A stretch of DNA of 64,000 bases from DATFMP01 sp035266845. GTDB lineage: Bacteria > SAR324 > JACQKK01. A program made the position numbers and the translations under genes. Below the pieces are notes generated by a model. That model made no database searches. It was not told the origin of the DNA and was given only the letters and a program-made list of their open reading frames with translations. This document shows positions 43,766 to 54,094 of this stretch, one piece after another (within the stretch, counting starts at the first letter, position 1; each line of letters opens with the position of its first letter). The DNA is taken from NCBI GenBank assembly GCA_035266845.1, contig DATFMP010000083.1, positions 1-64,000 on the forward strand. Direction: 5' to 3'.

Positions 43766-44635
43766 TCATGCGGTTCCCATGCGGGGGATGACCTCATCCA
43801 CCATGAGGTCCAGCAGCTTGCGGTCGAACACATCGCCCAGGGTGAAGTAGAAGCGCTGGAAGCCCATGTGGGCCGCGACTTGGCTGCGCTCCAGAATCTC
43901 CGCCGCGGACGCATCGGGCGTGACGCGGCCCAGCAGCGTCTTCTCAATGCTGTCGTAGTCGCGGCCCACGTCGTCGCAGTGCCGCTTGAGCGTGTCCAGT
44001 TTCTGCCGCAGCGTGTCCGGGCCCAGGAACTCGAACAGGTTGCAGGCGTCTGCGTACTGCGCCACCAGACGCAGGGTGCGCCGCTCGCCGCCACCGCCCA
44101 CGAGGATTGGTGGGTGCGGCCGACTGATCGGTTGAGGCACGCACAGCGTTTCGGCGAGCTGGTAGTGCCGGCCCTGGTAGGGCCCGTTGTCCGCCGACCA
44201 CATCTGCCGGCAGACCTGCAGCGTCTCCTCCAGTTGCTCGAAGCGCTCCTTCAGGGGCGGAAACGGAGCGCCCAGCCCGCGCGCCTCGCGCTCGAACCAC
44301 GCTGCGCCGATGCCCAGGTAGGCGCGCCCGCCAGAGAGCACGTCCAGCGTGGTCACTGCCTTGGCCAGCAGCCCAGGGTGGCGGTAGACGACGCCGGTCA
44401 CCAGCGTGCCCAGCTTCACGCGCGACGTGTGCGCCGCGATGTAGCCGAGCGTGGTGTACGAGGAGAGCATCTCCATGTCGGCCGGGCCCACGTACTCGAT
44501 CTGGAAGAAGTGGTCCATCACCGAGAGGCTGTGGAAGCCCCCCTGATCGGCCGTCTGCACGATATCCCGCAGCGTCGTGCCCAGCGCGTGTGGCGCGGGA
44601 TAGGTGTAGTTGGGCAGGTGCAGCGCGTATCGCAT
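43766..44635 (-). CDS. LLM-class flavin/F420-dependent oxidoreductase within the box cluster
   Basis: 289 residues, luciferase-like TIM barrel. MRYALHLPNYTYP at the start, VMDHFFQIEYVG, RVKLGTLVTGVVYRHPGLLA, GGRAYLGIGAAWFERE and PILVGGGGERRTLRLVA are typical of LLM F420-dependent enzymes. The cofactor (FMN or F420) cannot be decided. It lies 12 bp after boxC and 84 bp before boxB, so it is probably co-transcribed. It is not a standard box gene and its role in aromatic degradation is unknown. Confidence 0.85.
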   Translation of the reverse strand: MRYALHLPNYTYPAPHALGTTLRDIVQTADQGGFHSLSVMDHFFQIEYVGPADMEMLSSYTTLGYIAAHTSRVKLGTLVTGVVYRHPGLLAKAVTTLDVLSGGRAYLGIGAAWFEREARGLGAPFPPLKERFEQLEETLQVCRQMWSADNGPYQGRHYQLAETLCVPQPISRPHPPILVGGGGERRTLRLVAQYADACNLFEFLGPDTLRQKLDTLKRHCDDVGRDYDSIEKTLLGRVTPDASAAEILERSQVAAHMGFQRFYFTLGDVFDRKLLDLMVDEVIPRMGTA

Positions 44636-44647
44636 GACGGCGTGGCC

Positions 44648-46324
<1,677 letters not shown>

Positions 46325-46407
46325 GGGTTGCCATTCTCCTCACGGGTCGGCGACGATCCCGGCGCGCCGGCCCGTGGCGCGGGCTGCGCGGCGTGCCGCC
46401 GGCTGAA

Positions 46408-46426
46408 TGCAGAATGCAAGTATGCA
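46408..46426. promoter_or_regulatory. Triple TGCA direct repeat in the boxC leader
   Basis: TGCA at 46408, 46415 and 46423. TGCA-containing repeats are the known operators of BzdR/BoxR-type regulators. Confidence 0.5.
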
Positions 46427-46469
46427 AACGAAATGAACCAAGTGGCCAAAGGATTGACCTTATCGGCAG

Positions 46470-46497
46470 ATTCTACCGGGTGAAAGCACGATGTCAA
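46470..46497 (-). promoter_or_regulatory. Sigma-70 promoter of boxC operon
   Basis: On the minus strand TTGACA, 16-bp spacer, TAGAAT: near-consensus. TGCA sites lie on both sides. Confidence 0.7.
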
Positions 46498-46504
46498 GAA
46501 TTAT

Positions 46505-46539
46505 ATTGCAATCCAGACGGTTGTAATGCAATATATTGC
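46505..46539. promoter_or_regulatory. BoxR-type operator region with TGCA boxes, overlapping a plus-strand promoter
   Basis: TGCA at 46507 and 46527 sit within the palindromes ATTGCAAT (46505-46512) and GCAATATATTGC (46528-46539). A plus-strand TTGCAA-N17-CAATAT (46506-46534) overlaps both. Repressor binding here could control boxC in one direction and the lipoprotein-boxR pair in the other. Confidence 0.55.
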
Positions 46540-46590
46540 TCATTCACGACTCGCCTCCGGCGGACCTTCTGGCAAGGACGCGACACGCCC

Positions 46591-47226
46591 ATGAACGCAC
46601 CTGACGCGAGACGCACCACCCGTGTGCTGCCGCTGCTGATCGCACTGCCGACGCTGCTGCTGGTGACCGCCTGCGGCGGCGCCCGTACCCACGAGCTGCC
46701 CCGCGCCGAGCCGGGCGTCCGCATCGCCTTCGCGGACTACAGCGTGCTGCCGCCGGAGGGGCGCAACTGGCGCGTGGCGGGAAGGCGGGATGACGCGATC
46801 GTGTTCGGCTGGCGCCCCAGCCGCACGCATTCCCTGGTGGCACTGGCCAGCGAGAAGGAAGCCTCGCGGCCCATGACCGGCCAGGATGACCTGGTGGCTT
46901 ACGTGCGGGCGGACTGGGATGCCTCGACCTGGAAGAAGGAGGCCCGGTATCAGAACCGGCAGACGGACCTGGAGGCGGACTCGCGCTTCGGCCCCTACTG
47001 CGTGCGCTATCGCCTGCAGAGCGAAGATCACGGCGCGGTGAACCGGGGCGAGGCGCCGTTCCTGGTGCAGCGTTCCATCGGGCTGATCTGCTTCCATCCC
47101 AAGCAGCCGCAGCGCTTGGTGCACATCAGCTACACGGAGCGCTCGCTGCCGGACGAGGGCGACGCCACCTTCGCCAAGGATGCCGACCGGTACATCAGCG
47201 GCCTGCGTCTGGCCGACCAACCCTGA
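46591..47226 (+). CDS. Lipoprotein of unknown function upstream of boxR
   Basis: 211 residues. Signal with lipobox LVTACGG (Cys28). The mature domain is alpha-beta, with WRVAGRRDDAIVFGW, YCVRYRLQSED and ICFHPKQPQ, and two Cys that could pair. No family was recognised. It is divergent from boxC and 19 bp before boxR, so the two are probably one transcript. Confidence 0.65.
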   Translation: MNAPDARRTTRVLPLLIALPTLLLVTACGGARTHELPRAEPGVRIAFADYSVLPPEGRNWRVAGRRDDAIVFGWRPSRTHSLVALASEKEASRPMTGQDDLVAYVRADWDASTWKKEARYQNRQTDLEADSRFGPYCVRYRLQSEDHGAVNRGEAPFLVQRSIGLICFHPKQPQRLVHISYTERSLPDEGDATFAKDADRYISGLRLADQP

Positions 47227-47245
47227 GGCAATCCCCGACGTGTCA

Positions 47246-48208
47246 ATGAACAAGTCCACCTCCCCCGGCCGCGGAGTGGCCCAGCGACAGCAGGGCCTGC
47301 CTCCCATGGAGGAGCAGCCGGGTGCCACGCTGCGCCGCGCCGCCCTGCTGGCCGACCTGGCCCGCAACGTGCGTGGCCTCCGTGCCCGGCATGGGCTCAG
47401 CCAGCAGGCCCTGGCGGCGCGGGCAGGCCTCAGTCCGCGCTTCGTGGCGCAACTGGAGGCGGGCGAGGGCAACATCTCCGTGGCCAAGCTGGCGGAGCTG
47501 GCGCGGGCCCTGGAAGCGCCGCTGATGGGCCTGCTCGCCACCGCGGGCGACGGTGCTACCGGCAATGGGGACGACGCTGCCGACCTGCGGCGGCAGATCG
47601 CCGCGGAGCTGGAGGGTCACCCTGTGCCGGAGCTGCGGGCGCTGCTGGCCTCTCTGCGGGCGGGCCGTGGCCCCTCTCTGCGGGCGGGTGCGCCGCTGAT
47701 CGCGCTGGTGGGGCTGCGGGGCGCGGGCAAGTCCACCGTGGGCCCGCTGCTGGCCGAGGCGCTGGGTCGGCACTTCGTGGAGCTGGACGAGGAAATCCAG
47801 GAACTGACCGGGCTGGCGAACTCGGAAATTTTCGAGCTGCACGGCGAGGGCTACTACCGCGAGGCGGAGCGGCACGCGCTGGAGCGCCTCATCGCGCGGG
47901 GCCGGCCCGTGGTGCTGGCCGTCTCGGGCGGCGCCGTCACGGACCCCGCGCTGTTCGGGCTGCTCAAGGAGCGCGCGCTGCTGGTGTGGGTGCGGGCCGA
48001 TCCGGAGCAGCACATGCAACGCGTGGTTTCTCAGGGCGACCGGCGCCCCATGGCCGACCGCCCCGATGCCATGGAGGAACTGCGCGGCCTGCTGCGCGCG
48101 CGCGCGCCCTACTACGAGCAGGCACAGCTGGTGGCGGACACCAGCACGGCCTCGCCCGCCGCCTGCGTGGGCCAGCTCGTCGCCCAACTGGAGCGTCTGG
48201 GCGGCTGA
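47246..48208 (+). CDS. boxR: BoxR/BzdR-type transcriptional regulator (XRE HTH plus shikimate-kinase-like domain)
   Basis: 320 residues from the ATG at 47246. An N-terminal XRE helix-turn-helix (about 29-90: VRGLRARHGLSQQALAARAG, LSPRFVAQLEAGEGN) is joined by a linker to a shikimate-kinase-like domain (about 150-318: GLRGAGKSTVG P-loop, FVELDEEIQELTG, VSGGAVTDP). In Azoarcus and Thauera relatives this fusion binds benzoyl-CoA in the kinase-like domain and releases TGCA operators. Divergent location from boxC and the TGCA repeats in between support the assignment. Confidence 0.9.
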   Translation: MNKSTSPGRGVAQRQQGLPPMEEQPGATLRRAALLADLARNVRGLRARHGLSQQALAARAGLSPRFVAQLEAGEGNISVAKLAELARALEAPLMGLLATAGDGATGNGDDAADLRRQIAAELEGHPVPELRALLASLRAGRGPSLRAGAPLIALVGLRGAGKSTVGPLLAEALGRHFVELDEEIQELTGLANSEIFELHGEGYYREAERHALERLIARGRPVVLAVSGGAVTDPALFGLLKERALLVWVRADPEQHMQRVVSQGDRRPMADRPDAMEELRGLLRARAPYYEQAQLVADTSTASPAACVGQLVAQLERLGG

Positions 48209-48237
48209 GCTTCACCTGCCGCCACGACGAATATCCT

Positions 48238-48273
48238 GCGGGGGCCGTGGGCCCCCGCACCCCCACACCCCTG
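48238..48273 (-). repeat. Double-hairpin intergenic repeat, copy E (partial)
   Basis: A perfect 9-bp-arm hairpin, GCGGGGGCC-GTG-GGCCCCCGC, followed on the plus strand by CACCCCCACACCCC, the degenerate first arm of the family. It lies between the convergent boxR and beta-helix membrane protein genes. Confidence 0.55.
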
Positions 48274-48336
48274 ACACGGGCCAGGACGGTTCCCGCGCCG
48301 GTGCGTTTCCGCACCGGAAGGCCCAGGCTGTCCGGC

Positions 48337-49626
48337 TCAGCGCGGTTCGGGCGCGGCCCCGCCGGCGCCGTAGCGGGCCGCCAGGTGCAGTCCCAGCGCG
48401 CCCAGCCCGAACAGCAGTGCCACGAACAGCAGCAGCGGGCCCAGCCAGGGGATGAGGCACACCAGCGCCATCACTAGCACGGCGCCCCACAGCAGCAGCA
48501 CCTGCCAGCCCCGCGGGGCGCCTCGCCGCCCGAAGAATCGCGCCCCCAGCCACTCGGCGATCCACACCGCGATGACGAACCAGCCCAGCGCCAGGGCGAT
48601 GGGGTAGAGCAGCAGCAGGCTCAGGCCCAGCGGCGTGCCCAGCACCAGCACGAACAGCACCACCGCCGCAGCCGGGACGCACACCAGCAGCGCGAAGCCC
48701 AGCGCCAGGCTCTTCCACGGGTGCCGGCCCAGCGTGCCGGCGGACTGCACACTGAAGCGCGGGAACACCCAGCGCAGCACGGTGGCTGTCACCAGCAGGG
48801 TCAGGAAGCCCAGCACACCGGCCAGGATGAAGCCGGCCCAGTGCGGGCCGGGTATGCCCTCGGGCGGCACCGGCCGCCGCTCTACGCCGCCGGTGATGCG
48901 CGCCGCTGGATCGATGGTGGCGGCTTTCGGGCTGGCGTAGACCAGCTTGCCCTCCACCCGCGCTGCGGGCCCGATAGTGACGGACTCGGCCGTCAGGTCC
49001 ACGTTGCCGCGCACAGTGCCGTTCAGGCGCACCTCTTCGGCGCGGACGTGCACGTCGTGCGCGACGGTGCCGTTGACCTCCACCGTGCCGCCGGCCAGCC
49101 AGGCCTCGCCACCCACGGTGGCGGAGGGCTGTAGCGCCACGTTGCCGCCGGCCGCCAGCACGTCGCCCCCGACGCTGTTGCCGATGGACACCGAACCCCC
49201 GGCGGCCCGCACGTCATCGCCCACGGGGCCCGCGAGGCTCACGTTGCCGCCCGCGGCGATCACGTCCTGCTCGACGCGCTGGTTCACATTGACGTTGCCG
49301 CCCGCAGCAATCACGCTTTGCCCCACGCGCTGGTTCACGCTGAGGTTGCCGCCGGCCAGCACGGCGTTTTCCGCCACGCTGGCGCTCACCTCCACGGAGC
49401 CGCCCGCGGCCACCACGTCGCCCGTGACGGGCTTGGTGGCGCTGACGGATTCGCCCCCGGCATAGTAGCTGCCCGAGGCGCTGGTATGGCTGATGGTCTG
49501 GCCATCGGCCGAGCCGATCCCCACGGAGACCCGCATCTGCTTGCCGGTGGTGCTCTGGCCCTGCGCCCAGGTGGGCAACGCCGCCAGCAGCAGCGCGACC
49601 AGCACGGTGGATAGCCTTGCGCTCAT
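48337..49626 (-). CDS. Exported bactofilin-like beta-helix protein with C-terminal membrane domain
   Basis: 429 residues from the ATG at 49626. Signal peptide (about 1-22). A Gly/Val/Asn-rich repetitive region (about 60-245), with phrases such as SVIAAGGNVNVNQRV and DVIAAGGNVSLAGPV, has the rhythm of a bactofilin-type beta-helix. About four TM helices occupy the C-terminal 170 residues. Bactofilins are normally cytoplasmic; here the helix would be on the outer side of the inner membrane. Function unknown; a scaffold role is possible. Confidence 0.7.
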   Translation of the reverse strand: MSARLSTVLVALLLAALPTWAQGQSTTGKQMRVSVGIGSADGQTISHTSASGSYYAGGESVSATKPVTGDVVAAGGSVEVSASVAENAVLAGGNLSVNQRVGQSVIAAGGNVNVNQRVEQDVIAAGGNVSLAGPVGDDVRAAGGSVSIGNSVGGDVLAAGGNVALQPSATVGGEAWLAGGTVEVNGTVAHDVHVRAEEVRLNGTVRGNVDLTAESVTIGPAARVEGKLVYASPKAATIDPAARITGGVERRPVPPEGIPGPHWAGFILAGVLGFLTLLVTATVLRWVFPRFSVQSAGTLGRHPWKSLALGFALLVCVPAAAVVLFVLVLGTPLGLSLLLLYPIALALGWFVIAVWIAEWLGARFFGRRGAPRGWQVLLLWGAVLVMALVCLIPWLGPLLLFVALLFGLGALGLHLAARYGAGGAAPEPR

Positions 49627-49829
49627 GGGTGCCCTCGTGTTGCGGTTGGAGTGGCCCGCGGTGTCATGGCCGCCGGGCAAGGACGCGACGCGGTTCCGCC
49701 GCCGGGCACGAACCGCTATACCTTATGACAGGATACCCGCCACTCGGCTCCGGGCCAATGACGGCGGTCAAATCCATTCCGTCCATGCCGGCTGCCACGA
49801 GAGCCCCCACTCAGTCTTTCGGGAGCACC

Positions 49830-49991
49830 ATGCTCGACCTGAAATTTATGGAGCCGCAGTCGCGCTGGGTGATGCGCGTGCTGTTCCGCCGCAACTTCGA
49901 CGTGTTCGTGGAGTCCGCCAAGCGCCGCATCAACTGGGCGATGCTGCTGTGGGACATCATTATCGTGTACGCGCTGCTGCAGCTTATGTAG
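49830..49991 (+). CDS. Small predicted membrane protein
   Basis: 53 residues from an ATG with GGGAG upstream. A basic N-terminal half (RWVMRVLFRRNF) is followed by a C-terminal TM helix (INWAMLLWDIIIVYALLQLM, split here as INWAMLLWD and IIIVYALLQLM). Its end overlaps the convergent hydrolase gene by 8 bp. No family was recognised; coding is plausible but unproven. Confidence 0.45.
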   Translation: MLDLKFMEPQSRWVMRVLFRRNFDVFVESAKRRINWAMLLWDIIIVYALLQLM

Positions 49992-50880
49992 CGGCGAGGC
50001 CCGTCTCCCCGCGCAGGATGCGCAGGGCCTTGGTCACGCTGTGGCCGGTCTCGGCGGGATGCTCCATGGGGAAGGTGTGCGTGCCCGGCACGGGCAGCAC
50101 CACGGCGACGGGGAGCGCATCGGCCAGGTCCTCCATTACCTCGGCCGGGGCCGCCCACGATTCCAGTCCGCGCAGCAGCACGGTGGGGCAGCGCACCTGC
50201 TCGGCCCACTGGTAGACGGTCTGCTGCGGCACCGTCTCGTACAGAGCCGCCTCCAGCCAGGGCGGCGTGGCCAGCCGCACGCTGCCGTCCGGCGCTTCCA
50301 CCAGCCCCTCGGCCACGAAGGCCGCGCGCGCCTCGGGACTCCACTGGCGATAGCCCACGCTGCCCGCGAACCATGCCGCCGCCTCTTCCCGCGATGCCCA
50401 GGTATCGCGGCGGTTGCGGCTGCGCTCGATGAAGGCTTCGTGCTCCGGCGTGCGCGTGGCGCGCGGCTTCCCGCGCCGCTCATGGAGCGGGGGCTCCAGC
50501 AGCAGCAGGCCCGCAGCCAGGGCCGGGGCCTCGGCGGCCAGACGCAGAGCCAGCATGGAGCCCATGGAGTGCCCGGCCAGGATCACCGGCGCGTGCATGC
50601 GCTGCTCCACATAGGCACGCAGATCCGCCAGCAGCCCGTCCCAGTCGCTGAGTTGCCCGGGCACCTCGCTGCCCCCATGGCCGCGATGGTTGATCGCGTG
50701 CACGACGGCATCGGCCGGCAGCCCTTCCAGCGCCGGCCGGTACACCTGCATGGGGAAGCCGTTGCCGGGCGAGAACAGCAACTCGGGCAGCCGCGGGGAC
50801 TCCGCGCCGCTCCACACGTGGCCGGTCAGTTCCAGTCCGTCCGGACCGCGGAAGCGGAAGGGCTGCTCGTCGTCGAACAT
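49984..50880 (-). CDS. Alpha/beta-hydrolase
   Basis: 298 residues. The nucleophile elbow AGHSMGSM gives the catalytic Ser. The oxyanion region is FSPGNGFP, the acid is likely in LRGLESWA, and the catalytic His is in GTHTFPMEHP. The substrate is unknown; the family includes esterases, lactonases and ring-cleavage hydrolases. A cap region lies between the Ser and His motifs (about 130-210). It lies 44 bp after the exported protein gene at 50925. Confidence 0.85.
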   Translation of the reverse strand: MFDDEQPFRFRGPDGLELTGHVWSGAESPRLPELLFSPGNGFPMQVYRPALEGLPADAVVHAINHRGHGGSEVPGQLSDWDGLLADLRAYVEQRMHAPVILAGHSMGSMLALRLAAEAPALAAGLLLLEPPLHERRGKPRATRTPEHEAFIERSRNRRDTWASREEAAAWFAGSVGYRQWSPEARAAFVAEGLVEAPDGSVRLATPPWLEAALYETVPQQTVYQWAEQVRCPTVLLRGLESWAAPAEVMEDLADALPVAVVLPVPGTHTFPMEHPAETGHSVTKALRILRGETGLAAT

Positions 50881-50924
50881 CGGAATCGGGTCTGCGAGGC
50901 GAGGGGTTGCCGGGATCGAGCGGC

Positions 50925-51635
50925 CTACTGGAACTGCTCCAGCGCGAGCGTCTCGGTGCGGCCGTCCGCCAGCGTTACCTCGATGTGACTGTCGTCCACC
51001 CAGGTCAGCTTGAGATCGGGCCGGTCGTTGGTGATGAGGAAGTTCAGGTGCCGCGTGCGTTCGTCATTGTAGAGCGCCAGGTGCAGCTTCAGACCGAAGC
51101 TGCGCTTGCCGCTATCGTCGTTGGTATCGTGGATGGCCGTGGCCACGTGGAAGAACACCACGCCCGCGGGCCCGGCCACCGGACCGTCGGCCGTCTTGGA
51201 GCTCGGCAGCAGGTCCAGCACGTTCTTGTCGATGATGCGGTAGAGCTTCTTGTAGACGACGCCGTCCAGCACCATCACGACGTGATAGAAGCCGGGCGTC
51301 ACCTCTTCGATGCGGGGCTTGGGGTCGTTGCCCTTCACGAACACGCCCAGCGTTCCGGCACCCTGGGCATCCAGCGCGTAGTAGACGAATCGGCCCTGCA
51401 CCGGCAGGGGCAGCACGTCCGCGATGCTCTCGTCCTTGACGCTGAAGACGAGCGTGTTGTCCAGGTAGACCGCGTTTCCGGTCCTGCCCTCCGGAAACAC
51501 CACGTAGGGATCGAACGTGGCGATACCCCGGTGGTTGGGGCTGGAGGGGAACTGCTCCGCAGCCCCGGCAGGGCTCGCTCCGAGCGCGCACAGCATCAAC
51601 ACCAGCACTGCGCTGGCAAACCGGCCAACACGCAT
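50925..51635 (-). CDS. Exported protein of unknown function
   Basis: 236 residues from the ATG at 51635. Signal peptide (about 1-26, ending AGAAE). The mature domain is beta-rich (YYALDAQGAGTLGVFVKG, FYHVVMVLDGVVYKKLYRI). No family was recognised. It probably shares a transcript with the downstream hydrolase. Confidence 0.6.
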   Translation of the reverse strand: MRVGRFASAVLVLMLCALGASPAGAAEQFPSSPNHRGIATFDPYVVFPEGRTGNAVYLDNTLVFSVKDESIADVLPLPVQGRFVYYALDAQGAGTLGVFVKGNDPKPRIEEVTPGFYHVVMVLDGVVYKKLYRIIDKNVLDLLPSSKTADGPVAGPAGVVFFHVATAIHDTNDDSGKRSFGLKLHLALYNDERTRHLNFLITNDRPDLKLTWVDDSHIEVTLADGRTETLALEQFQ

Positions 51636-51844
51636 CGGGCCACACCTCAACAAGGGCTTTGGACGTCGCGCACCCACTGGATGCGCGGGTACCGTCTGGG
51701 CTGTCAAGATAGGGAAATCGCCGCCCAAACGCAAGGCGACCGCCCACGCAGCGGCGCCGCCCGGGCTTTGCAAAACCGCACAGGCTGCCTACAATCGCGG
51801 CAGCGCATCGGCGCCCCCGAGGGCACCCGCACACGAGCCTGGCA

Positions 51845-54061
51845 TTGACCGCACTGACGGACGCCCGCGAACAAGAGCCGCTGCCGCTTTCGCTGAAGGA
51901 TCGGGCCAAGGGCAAGCGGCGCTATTTCACCTACGGGTTCTTCAACTCGGTCTCCTACGCCGTGCTGGCGGAGGGCGTGGTGATTCTGGCCCTGCTGCGG
52001 CTGGGCGGGACGGCCGTGTGGGTGGGGGCGGTCTCCGCACTGATGTACGTGACGCTCCCGTTCATGCTGGTGGGCTATCGCCTGATCCCACGGCTGGGCG
52101 TCTCGCGCACGGCCGGCCTGTTCTGGTTCATTCGCAGCTGTTCCGCTGCCTTCATGATCGCGGCACCCTGGGCTTCGGTTCAGTTCGGCACGCCGGCCGG
52201 CCTGTGGTGCATGTTCCTGGGCGCGCTGGGCTTCATGCTGGGGCGCGCGGGGGGCCTGGCCTCGTTCACGGGCATCGTCACCGAGCTGACGACCCAGCGG
52301 GACCGGGGCGACCTGATCTCGGCCAACTTCAAGATCTACCAGGCCGGCGCGATCCTCGTGACGGGCGCCATGGCGATGTTCCTGGGGCAGCACGCGCCCA
52401 TCCGGCACTACCAGTACTTCTTCACGATCGGGCTGGTCTCCGGGGTGCTGGCGTCCATCGCGCTCTGGAACATCCCCGAGGCCGGGCTGTTCCGCAACAC
52501 GCCGCCGTTCTCCCTGCGCGATGAGCTGCGTTGGGCGCTGGGCACGCGCGGCCGGCGCTGGTTCGTGGCGATGATGCTGACCATTCCCGTGGCTCAGGGG
52601 CTCACGCGCACCTTCACGATTCTGGTGGCCAAGCAGGGCTACGGGCTCACCGATCAGGCCACGGTGCTGCTGGTGCTGGCGGGCATCCTGGGGGGCGTGG
52701 CGGCCTCCTACAGCTATGGGCTGTTCCTGGACCAGCTCGGCTCGCGTCCCCTGCTGGTGTTGACGGGCTTCGTGGACATGGTGGCGGTGGCGCTGTTGGT
52801 GCTGCTGCCGCGGACGTTCTCCCCGTGGCTGCTGGGGCTGATCTTCCTGCTGGGGGGCTACGTGAACACGGCCCTGCAGGCGGCCACGCAGCACTACTTC
52901 ATCAGCATCACCACCCATACGCACCAGCTCCCGCAGGGCATCCTCACGCAGGGGGCGGGCGGCGTCGCCGCCGGGGCGGCGTTGTACGTGGGTGGCTGGG
53001 GGCTGGACCAGATCAAGGTGCTCACAGCGTCGGCCGCGGATCCGCTGCTGCACTTCCGCTGGTTCTTCGGCGCACTGCTGGTGCTGCTGGTGCTGCGCAC
53101 GGTGATCTTCTTCAAGATTCCGCCGCTGCGCTCGCAGGGCATCCGCGATTCGCTCAACGCGCTGTTCTCGCCCTGGGACTGGCGCGCCATCCACGCCGTC
53201 AAGCGCGCCGTGAGCGGCCAGAGCGAGGACGAGGAGACGCGCGCGCTGGCCGCGCTGCAGCGCTCCACGGCGGGCATCTACCAGGAGGACCTGGCGCGCT
53301 ACCTGCGGGCGCCCAGCATCTTCGTGCGCGGCCGGGCGATGGACATGCTCTTCCTGGCCAAGCCCACGCAGACCTTGATCGCGATCCTGTTGGAGGATCT
53401 GCGCAGCAACCTGTACACGACGGCGCACCAGGCGGCCTTCTGGCTGGGGCGCTGGAAGGTGGAGGCGGCTATCCCGCACCTGCGTTCCGCGCTGGTGAGT
53501 CCGGACTTTCGCCTCTCCGGCTCGGCCATCCACGCGCTGGTGGAGCTGGACGACCGAGAGTCGGCGCCGCTCATCGAGGCTGCCTTTGCCACGTCCATCA
53601 ATCCCTACCTGCTGATCGAGGGGGCGCGGGCGCTGTCTCTCTGGGGCAACCTGCGGCACTACCGGCTGCTGCTCTCCAAGTACCACCTGGACATCCCCCC
53701 GCAGGCCAAGGACGAGCTTTCGCTTTCCGTGGCGCGCCTGCTGGGGCTCTACGACGATTTCTATCGCGACCTGGGCATGCTGCACCGGGAGCCGGCGCAG
53801 CTCTACCGGGAGTGGCAGGAGCGCTTCGCGGCCCGCGACGTGGAAGGGCTGATCGACGCCCTGCGGCGCGGCGAGCCCAGCCGCACGCTGCTGGAGCAGG
53901 CGCTGGAGCGTCAGCGCGAGACGCTGCTGGAGGGCTTCTACACGGCCACGCGGGACTTTCTGGCCAAGCGGCCGGAGCGTCTGTGGCCGGAGATGGCGTT
54001 CCTGATGACCTTCCTGCTGCTCACCACCCACGGTCTGCACCGCCTCAGCGGCACCCAGTAG
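51845..54061 (+). CDS. MFS-type transporter fused to a C-terminal HEAT-like repeat domain
   Basis: 738 residues from a TTG. The first ~420 residues are a twelve-helix MFS-like membrane domain (YGFFNSVSYAVLAEGVVILA at the start; GLFLDQLGSRPLLVLTG resembles the MFS inter-helix loop). Residues about 450-700 are soluble and helical with HEAT-like repeats (AAFWLGRWKVEAAIPHLRSAL, ALVELDDRESAPLIEAAF). A last hydrophobic stretch is near the end. HEAT tails on MFS proteins are uncommon and suggest regulation by, or coupling to, another protein. The substrate is unknown. Confidence 0.7.
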   Translation: MTALTDAREQEPLPLSLKDRAKGKRRYFTYGFFNSVSYAVLAEGVVILALLRLGGTAVWVGAVSALMYVTLPFMLVGYRLIPRLGVSRTAGLFWFIRSCSAAFMIAAPWASVQFGTPAGLWCMFLGALGFMLGRAGGLASFTGIVTELTTQRDRGDLISANFKIYQAGAILVTGAMAMFLGQHAPIRHYQYFFTIGLVSGVLASIALWNIPEAGLFRNTPPFSLRDELRWALGTRGRRWFVAMMLTIPVAQGLTRTFTILVAKQGYGLTDQATVLLVLAGILGGVAASYSYGLFLDQLGSRPLLVLTGFVDMVAVALLVLLPRTFSPWLLGLIFLLGGYVNTALQAATQHYFISITTHTHQLPQGILTQGAGGVAAGAALYVGGWGLDQIKVLTASAADPLLHFRWFFGALLVLLVLRTVIFFKIPPLRSQGIRDSLNALFSPWDWRAIHAVKRAVSGQSEDEETRALAALQRSTAGIYQEDLARYLRAPSIFVRGRAMDMLFLAKPTQTLIAILLEDLRSNLYTTAHQAAFWLGRWKVEAAIPHLRSALVSPDFRLSGSAIHALVELDDRESAPLIEAAFATSINPYLLIEGARALSLWGNLRHYRLLLSKYHLDIPPQAKDELSLSVARLLGLYDDFYRDLGMLHREPAQLYREWQERFAARDVEGLIDALRRGEPSRTLLEQALERQRETLLEGFYTATRDFLAKRPERLWPEMAFLMTFLLLTTHGLHRLSGTQ

Positions 54062-54094
54062 CGGCGCGCAGGGCGGTCCCGAGGTCGGGCACCT

